Notes under the pieces: model-generated
The model's database searches: none
Seen by the model: the letters and a program-made list of their open reading frames with translations, nothing else
What the model was told of the DNA's origin: nothing
DNA from: 2-02-FULL-66-14 sp037443705
GTDB taxonomy: Bacteria > Pseudomonadota > Gammaproteobacteria > Burkholderiales > SG8-39
Length of the DNA stretch: 64,000 nucleotides
Assembly (NCBI GenBank): GCA_037443705.1
Contig: JBBINV010000003.1
Coordinates: forward strand, 1 to 64,000
Reading direction: 5' to 3'
Program-made: the position numbers and the translations under genes
Shown here: positions 40,663-48,157 of the stretch, one piece after another
Position numbering within the stretch: the stretch's first letter is position 1
Layout of the letters: every line of letters begins with the position of its first letter

Positions 40663-41395
40663 GGCGCTCCTTTCGGCGCGCGGCGTGACGGTGCGCTTCG
40701 GTGGCCTCGTCGCGGTCGATGGCGTGGACCTCGACGTGCACGCGGGCGAGCTGGTGGGCGTGATCGGCCCGAACGGCGCGGGCAAGACCACGTTCTTCCA
40801 CACGCTCTCCGGCGTGCTCGCGCCGGACGCCGGGCGGCTCGTGGTCGGGGGCGACGACCTGACCGGGGCGCCGCCGCACGTCTTCGCGATGCACGGCGTG
40901 GCGCGCACCTTCCAGACGCCGCGCGTGTTCCGCGACATGAGCGCCGCGGAGAACGTGCGTTTCGGCCTGGAGTTCGCGGGCCGCAGCCGCAGGCACGCCC
41001 ACGACGCGTTCGACGACGTAAGCTCCATCCTCGGTTTCCTCGACCTGGACCGATATTCGGATCTCCCCGCAGGCGGGCTCACGCCCGCGAGGCAGCGGCT
41101 CCTCGAAATCGGCATGGCGCTCGGCGCGCGGCCGCGCGTGCTGCTGCTCGACGAAGTCGCCGCCGGCCTCACGCACGCGGAGCTCGACGCCACCGCGCGG
41201 CTCATCCGGCGCGTGCGCGACGAGCTGGGGCTTGCCGTGATCTGGATCGAGCACGCGGTGCGCGTGCTCATGGACTGCGTGGAGCGCGTGGCGGTGCTCG
41301 ACCGCGGGCGCAAGATCGCCGACGGCGACCCGCGCGCGGTGGCGAAGGAGCCAGCCGTCGTGGAGGCGTATCTGGGCGAGGAGATCGCGGCTTGA
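40655..41395 (+). CDS. livG: branched-chain-type ABC transporter ATP-binding protein LivG
   Basis: A 246-residue ABC ATPase starting at GTG 40655. Walker A GPNGAGKTTFFHTL near 38, Q-loop TFQTPRVF, Walker B VLLLDEVAAGL and H-loop IWIEHAV are present. The signature region is unusual: GGLTPARQRLLEI at about residues 140-152 lacks the two glycines of LSGGQ or the single glycine of the LxYGxQR form seen in most LivG proteins. This may weaken one of the two ATP sites of the LivGF dimer. The stop overlaps the TTG start of livF. Confidence 0.9.
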   Translation: MREALLSARGVTVRFGGLVAVDGVDLDVHAGELVGVIGPNGAGKTTFFHTLSGVLAPDAGRLVVGGDDLTGAPPHVFAMHGVARTFQTPRVFRDMSAAENVRFGLEFAGRSRRHAHDAFDDVSSILGFLDLDRYSDLPAGGLTPARQRLLEIGMALGARPRVLLLDEVAAGLTHAELDATARLIRRVRDELGLAVIWIEHAVRVLMDCVERVAVLDRGRKIADGDPRAVAKEPAVVEAYLGEEIAA

Positions 41396-43617
41396 GCGCG
41401 GGGCTTCTCGTCAAGGGCCTCTGCGCCGGCTACGGCGGCATCCGCGTGCTCGAGGGCGTCGATCTCGAGGCGCCCAAGGGCGAGCTGACGGTCGTGGTGG
41501 GTCCCAACGGCGCGGGCAAGACGACGCTGCTTCGCGCGCTTTCGGGCCTCATTCCGCGCGCGGGCGAGGTGCTGTTCGACGGCGCGGCGCTCCCCGAGGC
41601 GCCGGCGGCGATCGTCTCGAGGGGCCTCGCGCAGGTGCCCGAGGGGCGCCAGCTCTTTCCCCAGATGACGGTGCGCGAGAACCTCGAGCTCGGCGGGTAT
41701 CTTCTTCCGAAGGGCGAGCGCGCGGCGCGCCTGGAGCGCGTGTTCGCGTTCTTCCCGCGGCTTGCCGAGCGCCGCGGCCAGCTCGCGGGCACGATGTCGG
41801 GCGGCGAGCAGCAGATGCTCGCCGTGGGCCGCGCGCTGATGGGACGCCCGAAGCTTCTGATGCTCGACGAGCCGTCGCTCGGGCTCGCGCCGAAGATGGT
41901 GGACGAGCTGCTTGCGATCGTGCGCCGAATTCGGGATGACGGCGTCACGATCCTGCTCGTGGAGCAGAACGTGGCCAAGGCGCTCGCGATCGCCGAGGGG
42001 GCGTACGTGATCGAGCGCGGCGCGGTGGTGATGAAGGGGCCGGCGGGCAAGCTCCTTCGCTCGGAGCGCCTGCGCGCGGCTTATCTGGGCGCCGAGGCGA
42101 AGCCCGGCGCGCTGCAATGGAAAGGAGGGCTGTTCATGGCAACCCAGCAGACGACCGCGGTCACGATCGCGGCGGAGAACGCGTGGAAAGGCAAGGTCTT
42201 CACCGGGCGATGGCAGATGGCAAAGGGCGGAACGCGCGAAGTGATCGAGCCCGCCACCGGCAAGGTGCTGACGGAAGTCGGCTTCGCCGGCGCCGAGGAC
42301 GTGCGCGAGGCGGCCGCCGCCGCAAAGGCGGCGCAGCCCGAATGGGCGGTGGCGCCCGCCGACCAGCGCGCGGCGGTGCTGCGGCGCGCGGCGCAGTTGC
42401 TCGAGGCGCACACCGAGACGCTGCGCCCCTGGATCGTGCGCGAGACGGGTTCGATTCCGCCCAAGGCGGATTTCGAGCTGCACATGGTCATCGGGATCCT
42501 GCTGGAAGCCGCCGCGATCGCGACGCAGCCGCCGGGCACGATGCTGCCCTCCGGCCCCAGGCGCATGAGCTTCGCGCGGCGCGTGCCGCACGGCGTCGTG
42601 GGCGTGATCTCGCCGTTCAACGCCCCGCTGATCCTGTCCGCGCGCGCGGTCGCGCCGGCGCTCGCGCTCGGCAACGCCGTGGTGCTCAAGCCCGATCCGA
42701 GCACGCCGGTCACGGGCGGCTTCATCCTCGCGCGCCTGTTCGAGGCCGCGGGGCTTCCGGCGGGTCTGCTGCACGTGCTGCCGGGCGACGCCGCGGTGGG
42801 CGAGGCGCTGATCGCCGATCCCGACGTCGCGATGATCTCGTTTACCGGCTCGACTGCCGCGGGAAAGCGCGTCGGCGAGCTCGCGAGCCGGAGCCTCAAG
42901 CGCGTGACGCTCGAGCTCGGCGGCAAGAACTCGACCATCGTGCTCGACGACGCCGACCTCGAGGTCGCGGCTTCCAGCGCCGCCTGGGGCGCGTACCTGC
43001 ACCAGGGCCAGATCTGCATGGCCACCGGCACGGTGCTCGCGCAGCGCACGATCGCGCGCGATCTCACCGAACGCCTGGTCGCGAAGGCGAAGAACCTGCC
43101 GGTGGGCGATCCGAGCGCCGGGCAATGTGCGCTCGGGCCGATCATCAATGGCCGCCAGGTCGAGCGCATCGACGGCATCGTGAAGGACGCCGTGGCGAAG
43201 GGCGCGGTTCTGCGCGCGGGCGGCACTCACGAGAAGCTCTTCTACAGCCCGACCGTGCTCGAGAACGTGAGGCCCGACATGCGCGTGTACACGGAGGAAG
43301 TGTTCGGTCCGGTGCTCTCGGTCGTCACGTTCGATACCGACGAGGAGGCGATCGCGCTCGCCAACGCCTCCGAGTACGGGCTTTCCACCGGCGTGATCAC
43401 CCAGTCGGTGGAGCGCGCGATGCACTTCGCCGCCAAGCTCAAGACCGGGATCATCCATATCAACGACCAGACCGTGGCCGATGAGCCCTGGGTGCCGTTC
43501 GGCGGCCGCGGCGCCTCGGGCAACGGCGGCCGGCACGGCGGCGCGGCGAACTGGGAGGAGTTCACCCAGTGGCAGTGGGTGACGATCCAGGACCGCGCGA
43601 CGCCGTATCCTTTCTGA
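41392..43617 (+). CDS. LivF ATPase fused in frame to an aryl-aldehyde dehydrogenase
   Basis: One uninterrupted frame of 741 residues from TTG 41392 (TTGA overlap with livG). Residues 1-245 are a complete LivF ATPase: Walker A GPNGAGKTTLLRAL, signature MSGGEQQMLAVGRALM, Walker B LMLDEPSLGL, H-loop VEQNV. At the position where LivF normally stops (after LGAEAKPG) the frame continues through ALQWKGGLF into an aldehyde dehydrogenase of normal length beginning MATQQTT. There is no stop codon between them. A strong Shine-Dalgarno inside the junction suggests a second, free dehydrogenase is also made (see next entry). A lost stop codon or a sequencing error that changed one are the two explanations; both halves are otherwise intact. 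Confidence 0.85.
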   Translation: MSAGLLVKGLCAGYGGIRVLEGVDLEAPKGELTVVVGPNGAGKTTLLRALSGLIPRAGEVLFDGAALPEAPAAIVSRGLAQVPEGRQLFPQMTVRENLELGGYLLPKGERAARLERVFAFFPRLAERRGQLAGTMSGGEQQMLAVGRALMGRPKLLMLDEPSLGLAPKMVDELLAIVRRIRDDGVTILLVEQNVAKALAIAEGAYVIERGAVVMKGPAGKLLRSERLRAAYLGAEAKPGALQWKGGLFMATQQTTAVTIAAENAWKGKVFTGRWQMAKGGTREVIEPATGKVLTEVGFAGAEDVREAAAAAKAAQPEWAVAPADQRAAVLRRAAQLLEAHTETLRPWIVRETGSIPPKADFELHMVIGILLEAAAIATQPPGTMLPSGPRRMSFARRVPHGVVGVISPFNAPLILSARAVAPALALGNAVVLKPDPSTPVTGGFILARLFEAAGLPAGLLHVLPGDAAVGEALIADPDVAMISFTGSTAAGKRVGELASRSLKRVTLELGGKNSTIVLDDADLEVAASSAAWGAYLHQGQICMATGTVLAQRTIARDLTERLVAKAKNLPVGDPSAGQCALGPIINGRQVERIDGIVKDAVAKGAVLRAGGTHEKLFYSPTVLENVRPDMRVYTEEVFGPVLSVVTFDTDEEAIALANASEYGLSTGVITQSVERAMHFAAKLKTGIIHINDQTVADEPWVPFGGRGASGNGGRHGGAANWEEFTQWQWVTIQDRATPYPF
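42136..43617 (+). CDS. benzaldehyde/aryl-aldehyde dehydrogenase from internal start
   Basis: The dehydrogenase half of the fused frame, 493 residues if it starts at ATG 42136, seven bases after AAAGGAGG (42121-42128). The N-terminus WKGKVFTGRW...GGTREVIEPATGKVL resembles benzaldehyde and vanillin dehydrogenases. Cofactor region VISPFNAPLILS, GSTAAGKRVGEL, catalytic glutamate in LELGGKNSTIVLDD and catalytic cysteine in HQGQICMATG near residue 296 are intact. It would oxidise an aromatic aldehyde to the acid, in line with the neighbouring importer, acyl-CoA synthetase and AraC regulator. Substrate is inferred from family resemblance only. Confidence 0.75.
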   Translation: MATQQTTAVTIAAENAWKGKVFTGRWQMAKGGTREVIEPATGKVLTEVGFAGAEDVREAAAAAKAAQPEWAVAPADQRAAVLRRAAQLLEAHTETLRPWIVRETGSIPPKADFELHMVIGILLEAAAIATQPPGTMLPSGPRRMSFARRVPHGVVGVISPFNAPLILSARAVAPALALGNAVVLKPDPSTPVTGGFILARLFEAAGLPAGLLHVLPGDAAVGEALIADPDVAMISFTGSTAAGKRVGELASRSLKRVTLELGGKNSTIVLDDADLEVAASSAAWGAYLHQGQICMATGTVLAQRTIARDLTERLVAKAKNLPVGDPSAGQCALGPIINGRQVERIDGIVKDAVAKGAVLRAGGTHEKLFYSPTVLENVRPDMRVYTEEVFGPVLSVVTFDTDEEAIALANASEYGLSTGVITQSVERAMHFAAKLKTGIIHINDQTVADEPWVPFGGRGASGNGGRHGGAANWEEFTQWQWVTIQDRATPYPF

Positions 43618-43626
43618 GGAATGCGG

Positions 43627-43644
43627 CTGTCATGATGCGGTAAC
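43627..43644 (+). promoter_or_regulatory. Pho box upstream of pstS
   Basis: CTGTCAT at 43627-43633 is a perfect half-site; after GATG comes CGGTAAC (43638-43644), a weaker second half with the correct 11-base period. The -10 candidate CATAGA or TAGACT lies about ten bases further on (43653-43660), the spacing expected when PhoB replaces the -35 contact. The operon downstream encodes PhoB and PhoR, so autoregulation under phosphate limitation is expected. Confidence 0.8.
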
Positions 43645-43659
43645 GTACCCGCCATAGAC

Positions 43660-43687
43660 TGCCTTCCGTCCCCAACAGAGGAAGGCA
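43660..43687 (+). promoter_or_regulatory. hairpin covering the pstS Shine-Dalgarno
   Basis: TGCCTTCC (43660-43667) pairs perfectly with GGAAGGCA (43680-43687) across a 12-base loop; the 3' arm is the Shine-Dalgarno of pstS, five to twelve bases before ATG 43692. If transcription starts at or before 43660 the ribosome site would be masked. With the -10 candidates noted above the start would fall inside the left arm, so the effect depends on the exact start site. Confidence 0.5.
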
Positions 43688-43691
43688 AGAC

Positions 43692-44678
43692 ATGCGACTG
43701 AAACATCTGGCCTCGGCGTTCGCGCTCGCCGTGGGAGCGCAGGGCGCGCACGCGCAGATCGTCAAGATCGACGGCTCGAGCACGGTGTATCCGATCTCGG
43801 AAGCCGTTGCAGAAGAGTTCCAGAAGGCGAAGAAGGGCGCGATCAAGGTCACGGTCGGGATCTCGGGCACCGGCGGCGGCTTCAAGAAGTTCTGCCGCGG
43901 CGAGACCGACATCTCGGACGCTTCGCGCCCGATCCTCGAAAAAGAGATGAAGGCCTGCGCCAAGGCCGGCATCAGGTACGTGGAGCTTCCCGTCGCCTAC
44001 GACGCGCTCACCGTGGTGATCAATCCGAAGAACACCTGGATCAGGGAATTCAGGGTCGAGGAGCTGAAGAAGATGTGGGAGCCGGCCGCCCAGGGCAAGA
44101 TCACCCGGTGGAACCATGTCAATCCGGCGTGGCCCGACGCGCCGCTCAAGCTCTTCGGCGCGGGCTCGGATTCCGGCACGTTCGACTACTTCACCGACGC
44201 GATCAACGGCAAGGAGAAGGCGAGCCGCGGCGACTACACGGCGTCGGAGGACGACAACGTGCTGGTACAGGGCGTGTCGCGCGACGTGAACGCGATCGGC
44301 TATTTCGGCCTGGCCTACTACGTGGAAAACAGGGACAAGCTGAAAGCCGTGCCGATCGTCAACAAGGGCTCGACCAGGGCGGTCGCTCCCGGAATCGACA
44401 CCGTGATGGACGGGACCTACCAGCCGCTCGCGCGCCCGATCTTCATCTACGTGAGCGAGAAGGCGATGGCGCGTCCCGAGGTAAAGGAGTTCGTGGAGTA
44501 CTACCTCGCGAACGGCGCGAAGCTGTCCAGGGAGGTGGGCTACGTGCCGCTCGGCAAGCAGCACTACGACCTGGCGCTCAGGAATTTCAGGGCGAAGAAG
44601 CTCGGCACCGGCTTCGGCGGCAGGGCCGAGGTCGGGGTCAAGCTCGACGACCTGCTCGCGCGCGAAGGCAAGCTTTGA
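43692..44678 (+). CDS. pstS: phosphate ABC transporter substrate-binding protein PstS
   Basis: Periplasmic phosphate-binding protein, 328 residues, with a Sec signal peptide cut near AHAQIV. The phosphate loop VKIDGSSTVYPISEAVAEEF and GISGTGGGFKKFCRGETDISDASRP, and later GAGSDSGTFDYFTDAI, are the PstS motifs. No lipobox is present, so it is soluble. First gene of pstSCAB-phoU-phoBR, behind a Pho box; a strong hairpin follows it. Confidence 0.96.
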   Translation: MRLKHLASAFALAVGAQGAHAQIVKIDGSSTVYPISEAVAEEFQKAKKGAIKVTVGISGTGGGFKKFCRGETDISDASRPILEKEMKACAKAGIRYVELPVAYDALTVVINPKNTWIREFRVEELKKMWEPAAQGKITRWNHVNPAWPDAPLKLFGAGSDSGTFDYFTDAINGKEKASRGDYTASEDDNVLVQGVSRDVNAIGYFGLAYYVENRDKLKAVPIVNKGSTRAVAPGIDTVMDGTYQPLARPIFIYVSEKAMARPEVKEFVEYYLANGAKLSREVGYVPLGKQHYDLALRNFRAKKLGTGFGGRAEVGVKLDDLLAREGKL

Positions 44679-44693
44679 CGCGAAGGCCGCAAG

Positions 44694-44722
44694 CGCCCGC
44701 GGCGGCCGCCGCGGGCGGTTTT
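44694..44722 (+). terminator. intrinsic terminator or attenuator between pstS and pstC
   Basis: CGCCCGCGGCGG and its exact complement CCGCCGCGGGCG form a continuous palindrome (44694-44717), followed by GTTTT. Placed after the binding-protein gene, it would reduce transcription of the membrane components, just like the hairpin in the other ABC operon of this window. Confidence 0.8.
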
Positions 44723-44749
44723 CGTCCATAATTCCACCTTCTGCCTGTA

Positions 44750-45700
44750 ATGGCGTCCGCCCCCGCAGAGCTCGATTCGGTGCTGCCACCCGCCACCCTG
44801 AGCGCGCGCCTCGCCAACCGCCGCTCGCGGATCGTGCGCGAGAAGGCGATCGAGCTGCTGCTGTTGCTCGCGGCGCTGATCTCGGTCCTGACCACGGTCG
44901 GCATCGTCTACATCCTGATCAAGGAATCGGTGATCTTCTTCCAGGAGGTCCGGCTGTGGGATTTCCTCACCGACACCCAGTGGACACCGCTCTTCGACGA
45001 CGCGCACTTCGGCATCATGGTGCTGCTCTCCGGGACGCTCACGAGCTCGGCGGTCGCGCTCGCGATCTCGATCCCGCTCGGCACCGTGATCGCGATTTAC
45101 CTCTCGGAGTTCGCGCCGTTCTCGATCCGCGAGATCGCCAAGCCCTTTCTCGAGCTCCTCGGCGGCGTGCCGACGATCGTCTACGGGTATTTCGCGCTGC
45201 TGTTCGTGACGCCGCTGCTGCAGCGCCTCTACCCGGATCTCCCGGGCTTCAACCTGCTGTCGGCCGGGATCGTGATGGGCATCATGATCATCCCGTACGT
45301 CGCCTCGATCAGCGAGGATGCGATGCGCTCGGTGCCGATGAACCTGCGCGAGGGCTCGTACGCGATGGGCGCGACGCGCTTCCAGACCGCGGTGAAGGTG
45401 GTGGTGCCGGCGGCGTTCTCGGGAATCGCCTCGGCCTACATTCTCGGCATCTCGCGCGCGGTGGGCGAGACCATGATCCTCGCGGTCGCAGCCGGCATGC
45501 AGCCCAACCTCACGTTCAATCCGCTCGAGCCCGCCGCGACCATCACCGCCTTCATCGTCCAGGTCGCGCTCGGCGACCTGCCGCACGGCTCGATCGGCTA
45601 CCAGACGATCTTCGCCGCGGGCCTCACGCTGATGCTGTTCACGCTCGCGTGCAACATCGCCGGCCACGCGCTGCGCAGGTCGTTCAGGGAAAGCTATTGA
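44750..45700 (+). CDS. pstC: phosphate ABC transporter permease PstC
   Basis: Inner-membrane permease of 316 residues with six helices. It has the PstC landmarks FLTDTQWTPLFDD, LSGTLTSSAVALAISIPLG, the FLELLGGVPTIVYGYFAL segment and the EAA loop REGSYAMGATRFQTAVKVVVPAAFSGI. The ATG at 44750 follows 27 bases after the hairpin. The stop overlaps the TTG of pstA. Confidence 0.96.
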   Translation: MASAPAELDSVLPPATLSARLANRRSRIVREKAIELLLLLAALISVLTTVGIVYILIKESVIFFQEVRLWDFLTDTQWTPLFDDAHFGIMVLLSGTLTSSAVALAISIPLGTVIAIYLSEFAPFSIREIAKPFLELLGGVPTIVYGYFALLFVTPLLQRLYPDLPGFNLLSAGIVMGIMIIPYVASISEDAMRSVPMNLREGSYAMGATRFQTAVKVVVPAAFSGIASAYILGISRAVGETMILAVAAGMQPNLTFNPLEPAATITAFIVQVALGDLPHGSIGYQTIFAAGLTLMLFTLACNIAGHALRRSFRESY

Positions 45701-46614
45701 AGAACGTCTCCGGCATTCGCGTTCTGATCGCGCGCCACAAGCGCTGGGACCGGGCGTTCGCGTTTCTCGGCCTGCTCGCGCTGATGATCGGCGTGCTCAC
45801 GTTCGCGGCACTTTTCGTCGACATGGCGGTGAACGGGATTCCGCGGCTCAACGGGGACTTCCTCACGAGCTATCCGTCGCGCAAGGCGGCGCAGGCGGGG
45901 ATCCTCTCGGCGTGGGTCGGCACCGTGCTCGTGATGCTGGTGACGGCGTTCTTCGCGGTGCCGCTCGGCGTCGCAGCCGGCGTTTACCTCGAGGAGTACG
46001 CGCCGAAGAACTGGGTCACCGACGTGATCGAGATCAACATCACCAACCTCGCCGGCGTGCCCTCGATCGTCTACGGGCTGCTCGCGCTCGGCCTTTTCGT
46101 GTACCAGTTCGGGCTCGGGCACTCGATCCTCGCGGCCGGGCTCACGCTCGCGCTCCTCATCCTACCCGTCGTGATCGTGGCAACGCGCGAGTCAATCCGA
46201 TCGATCCCGCAGGGCATCCGCGAGGGAGCCTACGCGCTCGGCGGAACGCAATGGCAGGTCTGCAAGGACCACATCATCCCGTACTCGATGCCCGGCGTGC
46301 TCACGGGCGTCATCATCGGGATGGCGCGCGCGATCGGCGAGACCGCGCCGGTCATCACGATCGGGGCGCTCACCTTCATCGCGTTCCTGCCGCCCGCGCC
46401 GTTCAAGGCCGAGCCGCCGTACGTCAGCTTCGAGTGGGTGTTTTCCGGGTTCACGGTCATACCGATCCAGATGTTCAACTGGACCTCGCGCCCGGAGGCG
46501 GCGTTCCTTCAGAATGCGGCGGCTGCCGGCTTTGTCCTCGTTCTCATGACGCTCGCGATGAACGGCCTGGCGATCTGGCTTCGCTACCGGCTTCGCAGGA
46601 ACATCAAGTGGTGA
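45697..46614 (+). CDS. pstA: phosphate ABC transporter permease PstA
   Basis: Partner permease, 305 residues, six helices. NITNLAGVPSIVYGLLALGLFV, the EAA loop REGAYALGGTQWQVCKDHIIPYSMPGVLTG and MARAIGETAPVI identify it. The TTG at 45697 (KNVSGIRVL) overlaps the pstC stop as TTGA. The frame is open further upstream in pstC, but that part is shadow. Confidence 0.95.
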   Translation: MKNVSGIRVLIARHKRWDRAFAFLGLLALMIGVLTFAALFVDMAVNGIPRLNGDFLTSYPSRKAAQAGILSAWVGTVLVMLVTAFFAVPLGVAAGVYLEEYAPKNWVTDVIEINITNLAGVPSIVYGLLALGLFVYQFGLGHSILAAGLTLALLILPVVIVATRESIRSIPQGIREGAYALGGTQWQVCKDHIIPYSMPGVLTGVIIGMARAIGETAPVITIGALTFIAFLPPAPFKAEPPYVSFEWVFSGFTVIPIQMFNWTSRPEAAFLQNAAAAGFVLVLMTLAMNGLAIWLRYRLRRNIKW

Positions 46615-46617
46615 TCC

Positions 46618-47436
46618 ATGGCCTCGATCCAGCTCGCCCCCGCGATTGAGGAGCGTCCGGTGCCGGCGCAGAACGGCGCGCCGAAGGCGGCTGCGCGCAG
46701 GCTCAGCTTCTACTATGGCGAATTCCGGGCGCTGAAGGATCTCGATCTCGTCGTGCACGAGAACTGCGTGACCGCCCTGATCGGCCCTTCGGGCTGCGGG
46801 AAATCGACGTTCCTTCGCTGCTTCAACCGCATGCACGACCTCTATCCGGGCAACCGCTACGAGGGGGAGATCCGGCTCTACCCGGACGACACCAACCTTC
46901 TTGCGCCGGGGGTGGACCCGATCGAGGTGCGCATGCGCCTGTCGATGGTGTTCCAGAAACCCAACCCCTTCCCGAAGTCGATCTTCGAGAACGTCGCCTA
47001 CGGTCTTCGGGTGCGGGGCGAGCGCTCGCGCCGCGCGCTCGAGGACAAGGTCGAGGCGGCGCTGCGCGGAGCGGCGCTCTGGGACGAGGTGAAGAACCGG
47101 CTGAACGACCTCGCATTCAACCTCTCGGGGGGACAGCAGCAGCGCCTGTGCATCGCGCGCGCGCTGGCGACCGACCCCGAGATCCTGCTGTTCGACGAGC
47201 CGACCTCGGCGCTCGACCCGATCGCCACCGCCAGCATCGAGGAGCTGATCGCGGAGCTGAAGAAGAAGGTCACGATCCTCATCGTCACCCACAACATGCA
47301 GCAGGCGGCGCGCGTCTCGGACTACACTGCGTACATGTACCTCGGCGAGCTGATCGAGTTCGGCCGCACCGACGAGCTTTTCATCAGGCCGAGGAACAAG
47401 CAGACCGAGGACTACATCACCGGCAGGTTCGGCTAG
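46618..47436 (+). CDS. pstB: phosphate ABC transporter ATP-binding protein PstB
   Basis: ABC ATPase of the Pst system, 272 residues. Walker A GPSGCGKSTFLRCFNRMHDL, VFQKPNPFPKSIFENVAYG, signature LSGGQQQRLCIARALA, Walker B ILLFDEPTSALDP, H-loop VTHNMQQAARVSD. About 20 extra N-terminal residues precede the core. Start ATG 46618, three bases after the pstA stop. Confidence 0.97.
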   Translation: MASIQLAPAIEERPVPAQNGAPKAAARRLSFYYGEFRALKDLDLVVHENCVTALIGPSGCGKSTFLRCFNRMHDLYPGNRYEGEIRLYPDDTNLLAPGVDPIEVRMRLSMVFQKPNPFPKSIFENVAYGLRVRGERSRRALEDKVEAALRGAALWDEVKNRLNDLAFNLSGGQQQRLCIARALATDPEILLFDEPTSALDPIATASIEELIAELKKKVTILIVTHNMQQAARVSDYTAYMYLGELIEFGRTDELFIRPRNKQTEDYITGRFG

Positions 47437-47444
47437 GAGGTCCC

Positions 47445-48155
47445 ATGGGCGCGACCGAGCACATCTCCAAGCAGTTCGAGGCCGATCTCGACACCACGCG
47501 CACGCGCGTGCTGCAGATGGGCGGCCTGGTCGAGGCGCAGATCCTGTCGGCGATCGACGCGTTCGTCTGCGGCGACAGCAGGCTCGCCGGGCAGGTGATC
47601 GACAACGATGCGCGCGTAAACGGCTACGAGGTCGCGATCGACAGCGCCTGCAACCACATCGTGGTCAAGCGCCAGCCCGCGGCGAGCGACCTGCGGCTGA
47701 TCATGGCGATCAGCAAGATCGTGACCGACATCGAGCGCATCGGCGACGAGGCGAAGAAGATCGCGCGCATGGCCAAGCGCCTGCACGAGCACGGCCCGCA
47801 GCACGTGCAGCACTTTCCCGCGATCCGGCACGCCGCGCAGACCGGCGTCAAGATGCTGCGCGAGGCGCTGGACGCGTTCGCGCGGCTGGATGCCGCAAGC
47901 GCAGCGGGCGTGCTGAAGGAAGACAAGGAGATCGACGCCGAATTCCGCTCGGTGCTCCGGCAGCTCATCACCTACATGATGGAGGATCCGCGCACGATCA
48001 CGCCGGCGCTCGACCTCATCTGGGTGGCGAAGGCGGTCGAGCGCATCGGCGACCACGCCAAGAACGTGGCCGAGCAGGTGATCTACATCGTCAAGGGCAC
48101 CGACGTGCGCCACGCCTCCTTCGCCGACGTGGAGCGCGAGCTCGGAAAGGCCTAG
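47445..48155 (+). CDS. phoU: phosphate signaling regulator PhoU
   Basis: A 236-residue all-helical protein of two PhoU repeats that links PstB to PhoR and keeps the Pho regulon off in high phosphate. Each repeat ends in a metal-binding motif: IVTDIERIGDEAKKIARMA and LIWVAKAVERIGDHAKNVAEQVIYIV. Start ATG 47445 after TAGGAGG. Typical position between pstB and phoB. Confidence 0.96.
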   Translation: MGATEHISKQFEADLDTTRTRVLQMGGLVEAQILSAIDAFVCGDSRLAGQVIDNDARVNGYEVAIDSACNHIVVKRQPAASDLRLIMAISKIVTDIERIGDEAKKIARMAKRLHEHGPQHVQHFPAIRHAAQTGVKMLREALDAFARLDAASAAGVLKEDKEIDAEFRSVLRQLITYMMEDPRTITPALDLIWVAKAVERIGDHAKNVAEQVIYIVKGTDVRHASFADVERELGKA

Positions 48156-48157
48156 CG

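Noticed and set aside
39562..43536. A 1324-codon minus-strand frame opposite livH-livM-livG-livF and the dehydrogenase
   Set aside because: It has shadow-type composition (R, A, H, E rich) and no recognisable domain, while the plus strand holds intact transporter and enzyme genes.
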